Shown here: one piece after another, positions 25,470 through 35,000 of the stretch | How positions within the stretch are numbered: the stretch's first letter is position 1 | Layout: every line of letters begins with the position of its first letter | Position numbers and translations under genes: made by a program | The notes under the pieces: generated by a model | Database searches by the model: none | What the model saw: only the letters and a program-made list of their open reading frames with translations | What the model was told of the DNA's origin: nothing | Source: Acidimicrobiaceae bacterium | GTDB taxonomy: Bacteria > Actinomycetota > Acidimicrobiia > Acidimicrobiales > Aldehydirespiratoraceae | Direction of reading: 5' to 3' | NCBI GenBank assembly: GCA_026708645.1 | Contig: JAPOUM010000017.1 | Coordinates: forward strand, 62,001 to 126,000 | DNA length: 64,000 bases

Positions 25470-28400
25470 AAGTTGCCGTACCTTCAGTCCGGTTGATGTC
25501 GCGTCTGGGCAATCTGTGGCTCCACCAAGCAATGAGCTCGGCTGCATCCTCAATCTCGAAGGCTTCGCACATTCTCGCGGCTAGTAGGTGCAGGTGGTCG
25601 GAACGTTCTTGCGCCGATTCAGATTCGAACGCGGCTTGGGCATGGGTGGCAGCAGAGTCCCATGCCTGTGATGGAGGCGGGAGTGGCAAGTCCTCAATCT
25701 GGCTGGCACTCAGTTTGAGGGCGGAAGTGCTCAAGGATGCGCCGAGGTAGCGAGCCGCTGCCCAAGCTGTGAGTGGAGGAGCCGTTAGCAGCGCAGCGGC
25801 GTGCCACAACGAGATTGTCTTAGGCACCACCGTGATAACCGGCACCGACGGCAGTAGTACGCCTGCCTCGTCGGGCAGAACTTCAAGCACCGGAGTCTGG
25901 GTCGCAACTAGCAGTTTCGGCACGAGCCGGCGGTCAACCCACTTGTGGAGATCACTGCGGGATCGCAGACTCGCAACGTCTACCGTCGGCGAGTTCCACT
26001 TGCGCTTGGCGAACCGGGTCGGCGTTTTGCCCCAGAGGCTGTGCAGAGGATCAATGAGCCCCACCGTGATGAGTGGGGCTAGTAGTGCACCGCCGTTGGG
26101 GTTGTGTCCGTTGTCCTCTCCCTCGGCTTCGGTCACGAAGGGTTGGAGTCCGTAGTACTGATCGCGGAAATCGGCGGTTGCTTCGACAACCTCGCCAAGG
26201 CAGAGGCCGTGCTTGATACGGACTGTGGGCACACCGAAGCCGTCGGATATCAGCGGACCCCATGTCGGCATGCTCATCACCTCAGTCATTGTCATATCTA
26301 GCTCGGAAATCGGCTCGATGTTCTTGCCCACGGCTCGCCGGACGACAGTCAGCTGCTGTGACTGACCGGATCGGACAGTCACAGCACACGTTAAAACGTT
26401 GGCGGAGAACATTTTCTCCCCCGCGAGCCATAGTGATCTAATTGTCCAGTACAACGCTAGATGCCTACGCAGCGCTGCAGCGCCGTCAGCTGCGAGAAAG
26501 CTCTCAGGTTGTACTAGCCCGACGCGCCCGCCGTCTTTACAGACCGCCTCACAGGCCAGCGAGAAGAAGGTGTAAGCGGTATCCGCCAAGCCCTCGGCAG
26601 CTCCTCCATGGCGTTTGCCTTGGAGATTCGCTATGCGACCGGAGGTAACGGTCATATCGCGTAGCTGGTTCAGGAAGGGTGGGTTGCCTACTATTACACT
26701 GAAGCCGCCTGACCATCCTGTTTGGGTGTTGTCGGCGTCGTCTGGGTGTTCGGGGACTTTGAAGACGTTTGGGAATGCTAGATGGAGATGGGTAAACTGG
26801 TACTGGTCTGCCACGCGCCGGACGCCATCTATGGTGGCTTTGAGATCCTTGAGTCCTTCGTTCTGGGGTGCGATCCAGATGTCAGCCACCAACTGATCCG
26901 GTTCGATGTCCTGCAGCATTCTGAGGGTTTTGTCAGTTATCGGAGGGTCGCCGTGAGTCTTGGGCACTACGAAAGCGGCGCACCATGCGTCAGCGATTAC
27001 CTTCGCCTTCGCGGCCGGTGCCGAGGCACGCAGGCGGGCGTAGTCAACCTGTTTGGCTACGACCTGCTCGGCTGTATCGTCTGCCGCCACATCAATGCGG
27101 CGTAGCCTCGCAGCCAGATGATCAGCATCGGAGGCTGCGGACCATTCGACGGCCAACACGATCTGGGATCGGTCCTTGCGTTCTGCCTTGTTTGCCTTCC
27201 TCAAGGCGCTTACCTGTGCCTTGTCGTCGCCGGTCAGAGGTTTGAAGGCGGCGTCGGGGATGCCTTCAGCCAGCAGTCGAGGAGTGGTTCCCAAGAGACT
27301 GTTGCCGCAGATGACATGGTGGTCCAGGAAGCCGAGCGGCTTGCCGGGCGTGTTCGACTCTAGCCAGAGGCTTACTTTGCACAGTTCCACTGCCATGGGG
27401 TTGATGTCGATTCCGTAGAGGCACCGGCCCACTACCTCGCGCAACGCGGTGCGCGAAGACTTCGGAGAAGGCTCAATACCTCCGTCGCGCACAGACGCGA
27501 GCGCGTCAGCTATGCGGTGAGCTGCTGCGATCAGGAAATGGCCTGAGCCGCAGGCCGGATCGAGCACCTTCAGATCAAGCAGCGCACCTTCCGGCTCGGG
27601 TTTCGCCTTTGCCTCCTCAATAATGGGGTTGAGGGCCTCATCGAGGAGATGCGAGATCAGCTCCGGCGGGGTGTAGTAGCTGCCGGTCGTCTTACGCTCG
27701 CTGCCACCCGCCGAGCCCAGGGTGAAAGTGCGGTCTTCGGGGTCGAGGACTGCGTGTAGTTCCAAGAGGGACTCATAGACCGAGCCAAGTTCTTCGGTGC
27801 CGAGGTTCTGATAGTCCACGGGACGCAGCAGTTTGGCTTCGTCGTCTTGGACGAACGCCAGATGTCGCACCGCTTCCAGCAGGTGGGCGTTGTCGATATG
27901 GGCCGTTAACAGGTCAGCCGTCTCCTGACGCGCCCACAGCAGGCTGCCCAGCGATGTCAGGCCGAGCGCTCCGCGTGCGGCTCGCTGGGGCGGCTCGTCG
28001 CCGACATCAAGCGCTGCCATAGTCACGCTCAGCGTCTGCCACAGATCGCTGTGAGTGCTGCCGCGTCGGATGCCGGCGAGACGGCACAGCCGCCTAATCG
28101 AGTAGAAGCGTTCGTAGCGGTCCTTGGCAACGGAGGGCGCGTCAGGCGCAAGCAGAAGGCTGCGCGACTCGGCAACCAGCAGGAACAGCATCCTGTAAAC
28201 AAGTCGCAGGAGTTGGCGTTGCAGATGATCGGCAGTCAGATCGCCGCTGTGCAGCCGGGCTCGAAGAGCCGAGTTGGCATCATGGGCGAGCACGCCCTCA
28301 CCGAGGCAGACGACGGCCTGCTCAACGCCTGAGCGGAGCTTCTCTCGTGCCCGTGTGCCTCGGGTGGCCGCTTCCTTGTGCCACAACTCCAGCAAGCAGC

Positions 28401-29067
28401 GGGCGGCTGTCTCGCCCTCGAAGCGTGTGCGATGACAGCACAGCCACAGCAGCGTGAAATCCGCGAAAGACTCGCCGTCGAATATCGCCGTCAGGTCGAA
28501 CTCCACGTAGGACTGCCGGGTCAGCGACGCGTTGTCGCGTAGCAGGCGCATCACCCTGCCGTTGGACACGATGCCCCACAGGTGCGTGTCGGAGTTGTTT
28601 AGAAACTCTTGCAACAGTCCGTGTGGAGACGCTCTCGCAGCGCCCGGCAGGCCGGGAGTACGGCGATCGATCTGCGTGCGCCAGCCCATGAGATGCACAG
28701 GCACGCGGCTGCGCCACTCGTGGCTGATGGCGTAGGACTTGCCGTCGCTGCCGGGGGAGAGGCTCTGCACAGCATCCAGACCGGCGAAACCGAGTTCGTT
28801 GAGCAGGGGTAGCAGCCAGCGCTCTCTGGTGAGCCTTGTTGCGCTGTCATCAGTGTCCGGAAGTATCTGCTCCTCCCGTTGGAACGCGATCCACAGTGCC
28901 GTGAGCCGGTTCCATGAGCGGGTTATTGCGTCACGAAGCCGTTCGCTCGGCGCAAGTTCAAAATCTGTCGGCACCAGACCGGGGAGCGTGGTGTCGCCGT
29001 TGTCGAGGTGCTCAAGGATTTCGCGGGTCAGGAGTCCTCCAACCGTGGAGATCGAGCCCTTGGTCAT
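25450..29067 (-). CDS. Eco57I/PglX-type class I DNA adenine methyltransferase, third gene of defence operon
   Basis: This 1205-aa protein resembles type IIG/BREX-PglX/DISARM DrmMI methylases. Residues ~1-450 are a helical N-terminal region (PTDFELAPSERLRDAITRSW, HLWGIVSNGRVMRLLRDN). SAM motif I LDPACGSGHFLIAA lies near 505, preceded by the SYYTPPELI segment. The catalytic NPPF (VIVGNPPFLNQLRD, near 795) predicts N6-adenine methylation, and a target-recognition region follows. No separate nuclease motif was seen here. ATG 29067 overlaps the SNF2 stop as ATGA, so the longer upstream ORF is not used. The last codons overlap the IS30 relic, so the C-terminus may be altered. Confidence 0.88.
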   Translation of the reverse strand: MTKGSISTVGGLLTREILEHLDNGDTTLPGLVPTDFELAPSERLRDAITRSWNRLTALWIAFQREEQILPDTDDSATRLTRERWLLPLLNELGFAGLDAVQSLSPGSDGKSYAISHEWRSRVPVHLMGWRTQIDRRTPGLPGAARASPHGLLQEFLNNSDTHLWGIVSNGRVMRLLRDNASLTRQSYVEFDLTAIFDGESFADFTLLWLCCHRTRFEGETAARCLLELWHKEAATRGTRAREKLRSGVEQAVVCLGEGVLAHDANSALRARLHSGDLTADHLQRQLLRLVYRMLFLLVAESRSLLLAPDAPSVAKDRYERFYSIRRLCRLAGIRRGSTHSDLWQTLSVTMAALDVGDEPPQRAARGALGLTSLGSLLWARQETADLLTAHIDNAHLLEAVRHLAFVQDDEAKLLRPVDYQNLGTEELGSVYESLLELHAVLDPEDRTFTLGSAGGSERKTTGSYYTPPELISHLLDEALNPIIEEAKAKPEPEGALLDLKVLDPACGSGHFLIAAAHRIADALASVRDGGIEPSPKSSRTALREVVGRCLYGIDINPMAVELCKVSLWLESNTPGKPLGFLDHHVICGNSLLGTTPRLLAEGIPDAAFKPLTGDDKAQVSALRKANKAERKDRSQIVLAVEWSAASDADHLAARLRRIDVAADDTAEQVVAKQVDYARLRASAPAAKAKVIADAWCAAFVVPKTHGDPPITDKTLRMLQDIEPDQLVADIWIAPQNEGLKDLKATIDGVRRVADQYQFTHLHLAFPNVFKVPEHPDDADNTQTGWSGGFSVIVGNPPFLNQLRDMTVTSGRIANLQGKRHGGAAEGLADTAYTFFSLACEAVCKDGGRVGLVQPESFLAADGAAALRRHLALYWTIRSLWLAGEKMFSANVLTCAVTVRSGQSQQLTVVRRAVGKNIEPISELDMTMTEVMSMPTWGPLISDGFGVPTVRIKHGLCLGEVVEATADFRDQYYGLQPFVTEAEGEDNGHNPNGGALLAPLITVGLIDPLHSLWGKTPTRFAKRKWNSPTVDVASLRSRSDLHKWVDRRLVPKLLVATQTPVLEVLPDEAGVLLPSVPVITVVPKTISLWHAAALLTAPPLTAWAAARYLGASLSTSALKLSASQIEDLPLPPPSQAWDSAATHAQAAFESESAQERSDHLHLLAARMCEAFEIEDAAELIAWWSHRLPRRDINRTEGTATSIGGCD

Positions 29068-32018
29068 GTGGTGCCCACCTTGGGAAGAAAGTGGTACACG
29101 GCCAGTACATCCGCTGGCAGTTGAGCTTTCACGGCCACTGCTCTCGGGAGCGAACCGGGCCGTCGGTCGGCTTCCCGAACACCGCGATGGGCAGCGGCGA
29201 GGGCCGCAGCACGTCTTTCGGCTTCGGCATGAACCTCGGGCCTCCAATTAGCTTCGTTCTCAAGGATTGCTGCGATGCGCTCCGACGCAGCCGCCGGTGT
29301 GACATTGCCTGCTGGCTCGGCTTCAAGCAGCTCAAGGGGCTCGTCGGCGCCAAGCCATTGAGGTTCTTGGGGAGCGCCGGTGAATGCCAAGAGCACAGCC
29401 TCCTCGGCGAGCATGTGGTGGTCACCACCTCGTGCTGTCGCTGTTATTGACATGCGGACGCGGCACAGCAGCAGGGTCGTGATGATCGGCACTGCGCTGG
29501 TTCGCATTACTCCGCAGCGGGCCGCGACCGGCAGGTCCAGGCAGGAGAACTGTTCGCCGTCGGCATCGCCGACATTCCCCGATCCGATGTCGCTGCCGTG
29601 GGTCTCAGCGGAGTCGAGCGCTCGGTCCAGCACGTATGCCGCAAGTCCGCCGACAGTGGGATGAGTGCGCGACAGTCTTGCAGCGCCGTCAGTAACGGCA
29701 GGGCCGAAGCCGACGCTCAGACGGTCGAGGCGGCGACTTGCCGCGCCGGGCGCGGTCAAGGCGCCGCGCACGGATGAAGTCACCTCCGACAGGTCGATTT
29801 CGTAGGATGCCGAAGCCGGGTCACCCCGGCTGGTGACCGCTGCGCCGTGGGCTTCAAGGGCTGCGAGCACGAACCGCTCAACGTCTGTGCCGGAGCCGAT
29901 GGCCTCGTGCATCTTCAAGAGTTCGGCATGGACTTCGGCAGGGTTGATCCGGCTCTGGGCGAAAAGGGACCTGCGGCGCTGCTCGTTGCGAGCCGAACGG
30001 TTCCATTCAGTCTCTAGAGCGTCAGTTTGCGGGCGCAGCTGCTCGATGATCTCCGGCAGCGGCATCTGCTGCGCCTGGCCGGAGGATTCCAGAACCTGCT
30101 CGGCCAACGCCTCCACAATCTCGTTGGTGGAGCCGGGAACCGGGATGGAGATGCCGAGTGTCGAGCGGATCGACCGATGCTTGCGCAACAAAACTTCGAG
30201 CACCGTTTCGTCGATCCGGTTGTCAGTGCCCCAGCAGGTGACCACCCTAACCTCCGGTTCCGACTGGCCGTAACGGTCGACCCGACCCTCTCGCTGTTCA
30301 AGGCGCGTTGGATTCCAGGGCAGGTCATAGTGGACGACCGCCGAGAAATGATCTTGCAGGTTGATGCCTTCGCTGAGGCAATCTGTAGATACGAGCACGC
30401 GGCGGGGGTGCGCAGCCAGTTCCGTGATGCGTGCCTCTCGCTCTACCGGTGGCAACCGTCCTGTGATCGCAGCGATCTGAGGACGGGTCCTTTTGGGTAG
30501 GCGAGTCGCAAGGCGCTCGGCTACATATTCGGCGGTGTCAATGAAACGGCAGAAGACGATGGGACGTAAGCCGTCGGTGAGCAGCCCGGTGAGTATCTCG
30601 ATGAGCCGATCGAGTTTGGCGTCGACGCCCTGAGTGGTTGAACCCGAAGCGATCTCGTCGGCCTGTTTGGCGAACTTGCGGAGTCGGCGCGCCACCGCGG
30701 ACTCTGCGTCCGGCTGATCGGGTTGGCTTCCCGGGACCACGTCCGGCGTCTCTTCGGCGTCGTCGAGGTCGAGGATGAGTCGTCGCCCCCGCTCGTCGAT
30801 GTCGTCAAGGTCGTTGGCATCAGCGGCGAAGGCGCGAGTGCGCAGCGTCGCAGCGGCGGCTGCCGGACTCGACGCCAAGGCTCGCAGCAGGCCCAGCGCA
30901 GACCATTTGCGGATGCGCTGCAGGCGGCTGTCGCGCTCGTGTTCGGACAGGCTGCCGCGTGCATACGACAGCACCTGATCGAACAGAGTCCGGTAGTCAT
31001 CCGACAGTTCGTAGCCGACCTCCGCCTCGGCGCGTTTCGGAAACTGTGTGTCGGTGCCGAGGAAGTCTCGAATCTCGGAGCGGCGACGCTGCACAAGGTG
31101 GCGGGCCAGGCGCTCGCGGTGCCGGCGGTTGGCCTCGCCTGCGAGATCTTCGGGAAGTTCTGCGAACTCCGAGTCGAGCAGGCCGAGCAGCGAGCGGAAT
31201 GCGGCCTCCTTGCCGGAGTGGGGCGTGGCCGTCACCAGGATCAGATGCCGGTCGGCTTTTTTGGCAAGGTCCCGCACCAGGGCGTGACGTTGATGACGGC
31301 TGGAGTTGCTCCGCTCGCCAGAGCGGGCGCAGGTGTGGGCTTCGTCTACGATCACCAGTTCGGGGCACGCTCTGATGAAGTCGTTGCGGTGCCTGTCGGA
31401 CTTGATGAAGTCGATCGACACGATCACGTTGGGGTGACGCTCAAAGATCGACTGTCCCAATGCGAGGCCGCGTTCAAGACGACGGGCGGTGGAGGCGAGT
31501 ACCAGCTCGGCGTCGATGTGGAACTTGTTGCTCAGTTCGGCCTGCCACTGCTCGGCCAGATGAGGCGGACACAGCACAGCGAGGCGCTTAGCGTCACCCT
31601 GTGCGATCAGTTCGGACGCGACCAGCGCAGCCTCGATGGTCTTGCCGACGCCCACATCGTCAGCGATGAGCAGGCGGACCGGATCGAGTCGTAGCGCCAT
31701 CAGCAGAGGCACAATTTGGTAAGGGCGCGGGTCGCAGCCGATCCTCGACACACTGCGGAACGGTCCGGCGCCGGAGCGGAACCCGAGCCGCAGAGCATCC
31801 CGCAGCAGACGAGCCGAATGAGCGTCGCCGAGATGGCGTACCGGGTCGGGCAGGCCGAAGCTTGCAGGCTCGACAGGCTCGACGACTGTGAGGATGCCCG
31901 TGGTCTCGTCGTCGCTGCCACCGAGCGGCCTCACCATGACCAGTTCGGGCGTTTCATTTGACAACACCACCCAGTCACGGCCGCGGGCGCTCACCAGAGC
32001 GCCCGGTGCGAAGGTCAT
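29064..32018 (-). CDS. SNF2/RapA-type helicase ATPase, second gene of defence operon
   Basis: The 984-aa superfamily 2 ATPase has Walker A in LLIADDVGVGKTIEAALVAS (~residues 118-130), DEAH box in LVIVDEAHTCARSG (~224), motif III TATPHSGKEAA, and C-terminal motifs VLVSTDCLSEGINLQ and motif VI EQREGRVDRYGQ (~579). This HepA/RapA-like pattern matches DrmD of DISARM class 1 and the ATPase of Hma-type loci. Such proteins translocate on duplex DNA. A ~350-residue helical tail of unknown role follows. ATG 32018 overlaps the upstream helicase stop (ATGA), and its own stop overlaps the methyltransferase start. Confidence 0.9.
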   Translation of the reverse strand: MTFAPGALVSARGRDWVVLSNETPELVMVRPLGGSDDETTGILTVVEPVEPASFGLPDPVRHLGDAHSARLLRDALRLGFRSGAGPFRSVSRIGCDPRPYQIVPLLMALRLDPVRLLIADDVGVGKTIEAALVASELIAQGDAKRLAVLCPPHLAEQWQAELSNKFHIDAELVLASTARRLERGLALGQSIFERHPNVIVSIDFIKSDRHRNDFIRACPELVIVDEAHTCARSGERSNSSRHQRHALVRDLAKKADRHLILVTATPHSGKEAAFRSLLGLLDSEFAELPEDLAGEANRRHRERLARHLVQRRRSEIRDFLGTDTQFPKRAEAEVGYELSDDYRTLFDQVLSYARGSLSEHERDSRLQRIRKWSALGLLRALASSPAAAAATLRTRAFAADANDLDDIDERGRRLILDLDDAEETPDVVPGSQPDQPDAESAVARRLRKFAKQADEIASGSTTQGVDAKLDRLIEILTGLLTDGLRPIVFCRFIDTAEYVAERLATRLPKRTRPQIAAITGRLPPVEREARITELAAHPRRVLVSTDCLSEGINLQDHFSAVVHYDLPWNPTRLEQREGRVDRYGQSEPEVRVVTCWGTDNRIDETVLEVLLRKHRSIRSTLGISIPVPGSTNEIVEALAEQVLESSGQAQQMPLPEIIEQLRPQTDALETEWNRSARNEQRRRSLFAQSRINPAEVHAELLKMHEAIGSGTDVERFVLAALEAHGAAVTSRGDPASASYEIDLSEVTSSVRGALTAPGAASRRLDRLSVGFGPAVTDGAARLSRTHPTVGGLAAYVLDRALDSAETHGSDIGSGNVGDADGEQFSCLDLPVAARCGVMRTSAVPIITTLLLCRVRMSITATARGGDHHMLAEEAVLLAFTGAPQEPQWLGADEPLELLEAEPAGNVTPAAASERIAAILENEANWRPEVHAEAERRAAALAAAHRGVREADRRPGSLPRAVAVKAQLPADVLAVYHFLPKVGTT

Positions 32019-35000
32019 GGATTGACGTCCTTCCTGCTGCCCGGTCCGAAAACCGCAGGGTTGTCGTCGACGATCCTGCGCCAGTCGTCGTGGTGGCTGA
32101 AGCGGATCACTCGGTAGCCGAGATTCTGCATGGCCGCAGACTGCTCGGCGTCGCGACGGGCGCGTTCGGGATAGTCGTGATGCAGGCCGTCCACATACAC
32201 CACCGCACAGGCGTCGTCGTAAACGAAATCGGGCCGGGTGCGGGCCTCCTCAAAGAAAACTTGTCCACGGTCAGGCCGCCGGTAGCTGTGCTCTCCCAAG
32301 AACTTCAAGAACTCCCGTTCTAGGCCCGACTCAGCCCCCTCTGCAAGCGTGGTGTCGTGATCATCAGCGAGGAACTCGGCACCCTCAACAAAAGGCGCCA
32401 AAAAATCGACTGCCAGTTTTCGATCTAGCAGACTGTGGTCGGGCTGGTTCGCATATGACATGAGGCAGTCATAGCAGGCGCCCTCGCAAGCGCCGTCCTC
32501 ACCGGTGTCGGCATCGTCTTCACTGCCCGTTAGAGGGTCGATGTGGCAGATCCGCAGCGCTTCGGCGGCTACCCGCGACCACAGGGACGGATCGTCCACG
32601 AGTTGTTTGAGAACACCGGCACCCCCCTCTTCGGCCTCATAGATGAGAAGCATGCGACGATCGTCACGCGACGGCAGCGCCTCGGCTGCGATCTCGTTGG
32701 ATTCCAATCGGAACACCGCCTGCAGCGCTTTGAGCAGCGATGCCTGCAGCGACGCCATCATTTCTGTGTTGGGAACATTCTCGGCCGCGTTGCTGTTGTG
32801 CAGCTCCAGAAGCGCTTCCGGTTGCGGGCCTGTAACGGGCTCTATCAATAGTGCATTAAGAGTGTCGGTCACATACGGGATCACGCGCTCGATGCGCCGA
32901 GATGTTGGTGCAGCCTCAGCGTTATCGGACAGTTCATCGCTGTCGTCTCTGACCCAGTAGCCGGTCGCTGTATCAAGCACGAAACCGATCTGGCCAGCTA
33001 GGTCCCCAGAACGGCGAAATCCCTGGTTGATGCGCCAGATCGTGGCGGTGTCGCCGTAGCGAAGCCGGAGCCGTGGGGTCTCAACACCGACGCCGGACCC
33101 GTCGGGCGTTGTCGCCGCCAGGCATCTCTCGACATGAGATGCAGTGCCGGAGCGATGACTGAAACACACCGCGGAGAGAATCTCGTAGCCCATTCGCTGA
33201 CGCTGCTCCTCGTCGGAGGTGATCCGCTCACGGCGTCGAGTCGCCACGTTGCCCATACGGAACATGTTGCGAGTGGCCGGGGGCAGCCGCCGCGAGCAGA
33301 GTTCGCACAGGTCGGGATTGCTCGAAGCATCAATCTGGTGCATATAGCCGCAGTGCTCGCAGCGCTTGACCGAAGTCTTGAGGATCGAGGCGCTGTCGCC
33401 GGCTGCGTCAAGGTCGGCAGCGGCCAGCTGCACCCTGTTAGACGAGTACTGGCTTCCCTCGTGATAAATGATGCTGTGCGGGCCGAACTCTGAGACGGCT
33501 AAGAAACGCGGTCGCTGGATCAGCTCGCCTCTGAGAGTGTCGCGGCGTGAGACGTAGGCAGACAGCGGCAGACGCGGGAACGAGTAGCCGGGCAGGAAGC
33601 CCTCCGAGGCCAGGTAGCGGTAGGGGTAGAAATCCGAGTTGAAGCCTGCGCCACTGTCGCCTCTCAGCAACTCGATCTGATGTTCGGCCTCGCGCCGCAG
33701 CTTCTCGGCTAGTTTGCGTTCGGTCTTGCTGTGGCCGTGCGCCAGCATGATCCGTCCCTGCTCTGCGGCTTGGCGGTGCGCGGCGGCGTAGAGCGACCGC
33801 CAACGCAACAGCGCCTCCTCGAAGCGCTGCGGGACGGCGCGCATGGTGTCGTCCAACCAACTTGGGGTGAACCAGTCGGCAGCCGCCAACTCCGAACTCA
33901 GATCGTCGAGCAGTCCCTGTGCTCGGCGCTGGGCCTGCTTGCGAATCCCTCGGTCAGCGAGTACGTCCGCAGCCTGGTCCAACAGCTTCAAGGAAGGCTC
34001 CTCGCCTTCGCTTGACAGGTCCAGCAGATCACCCATGCGGCTGCCGAGGTCGAGTCCGCTGCAAGCGAGCCACACCGAGTGGATGTGCGAGCGGACCAGC
34101 TCCTCGTTGGTGAGATCCAGTCGTGGCGCCTCCACCTCGCCGGAGACCATGAGTTCCTGCCGGCGGAAGAAGAATTGGTCGTGACTGCTGCCCGATGAGC
34201 AGAACGTGGTTACCAGTGCGGCTTGTCCGCTGCGGCCCGCCCGCCCCGAGCGTTGGGCGTAATTAGCAGGTGTCGGGGGGACGTTGCGCATGTTGACCAC
34301 GTTCAGCTCGGCGATGTCAACGCCCAGTTCCATAGTCGGCGAACAGACCAGCACCGGCAGGTTGCCGTCACGGAAGCGGTGTTCGCGCTCGACCCGCTGT
34401 TCGTGGGCGACTTGCGCTGTGTGCTCTCGAGCTTCGATGTTGCCGCCAGAGTCTTCGACTGGATTGGAATGATCCGACTGCGTTCCGAGACCCGCAGCGA
34501 TGCTCGTGTAGAGGCCGACAAAATATGGATTGGGCGTGAGTCCCGTCTCGGAAGCAGACGGAGTGCGGATCGGGTCGTGGTATGGCGTGCCGTCACCCAT
34601 TTTCCAGACCAGCGCGGCCGCTGGGATCTGCCAGGTCTGGATCTCACCGTCGGTCTCCACATGGCGAAGCAGTCCGTAGCGTGTCAGCGTCTCAACCAGA
34701 TCGTCGATGATCGCCAGCCGCTCGTCCAATGACAGTTTTTCGGTGTGACCGAACGTGTCGGCTCGGTTGAGGAATTGACCGAAGCCGCTGCGAGGCGTAA
34801 TCGAGATGATTTTGTGGCGACGGCTATCAGGGGAGCGCATTCCGGTGGCTATTAGGGACGACGTTGTTTGCAGTTCGCCTGCCAGCGACCATTGGTCGAC
34901 CAAGTGCTGCTCGCTGCGGTGCTCCATTGGATCCCATTTGCCGGGGTCAAGGACTCCAACGCAGATGCCCAGGTCGCGGCGTCCCGTTTCGAGCAGTGCC

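Noticed and set aside
23485..25479. 12-bp repeat AGAAGTTGCCGT at 23485-23496 and 25468-25479, considered as an insertion-site duplication
   Set aside because: A 12-bp match is expected by chance over this distance, and the first copy is coding sequence of the DUF4143 remnant.
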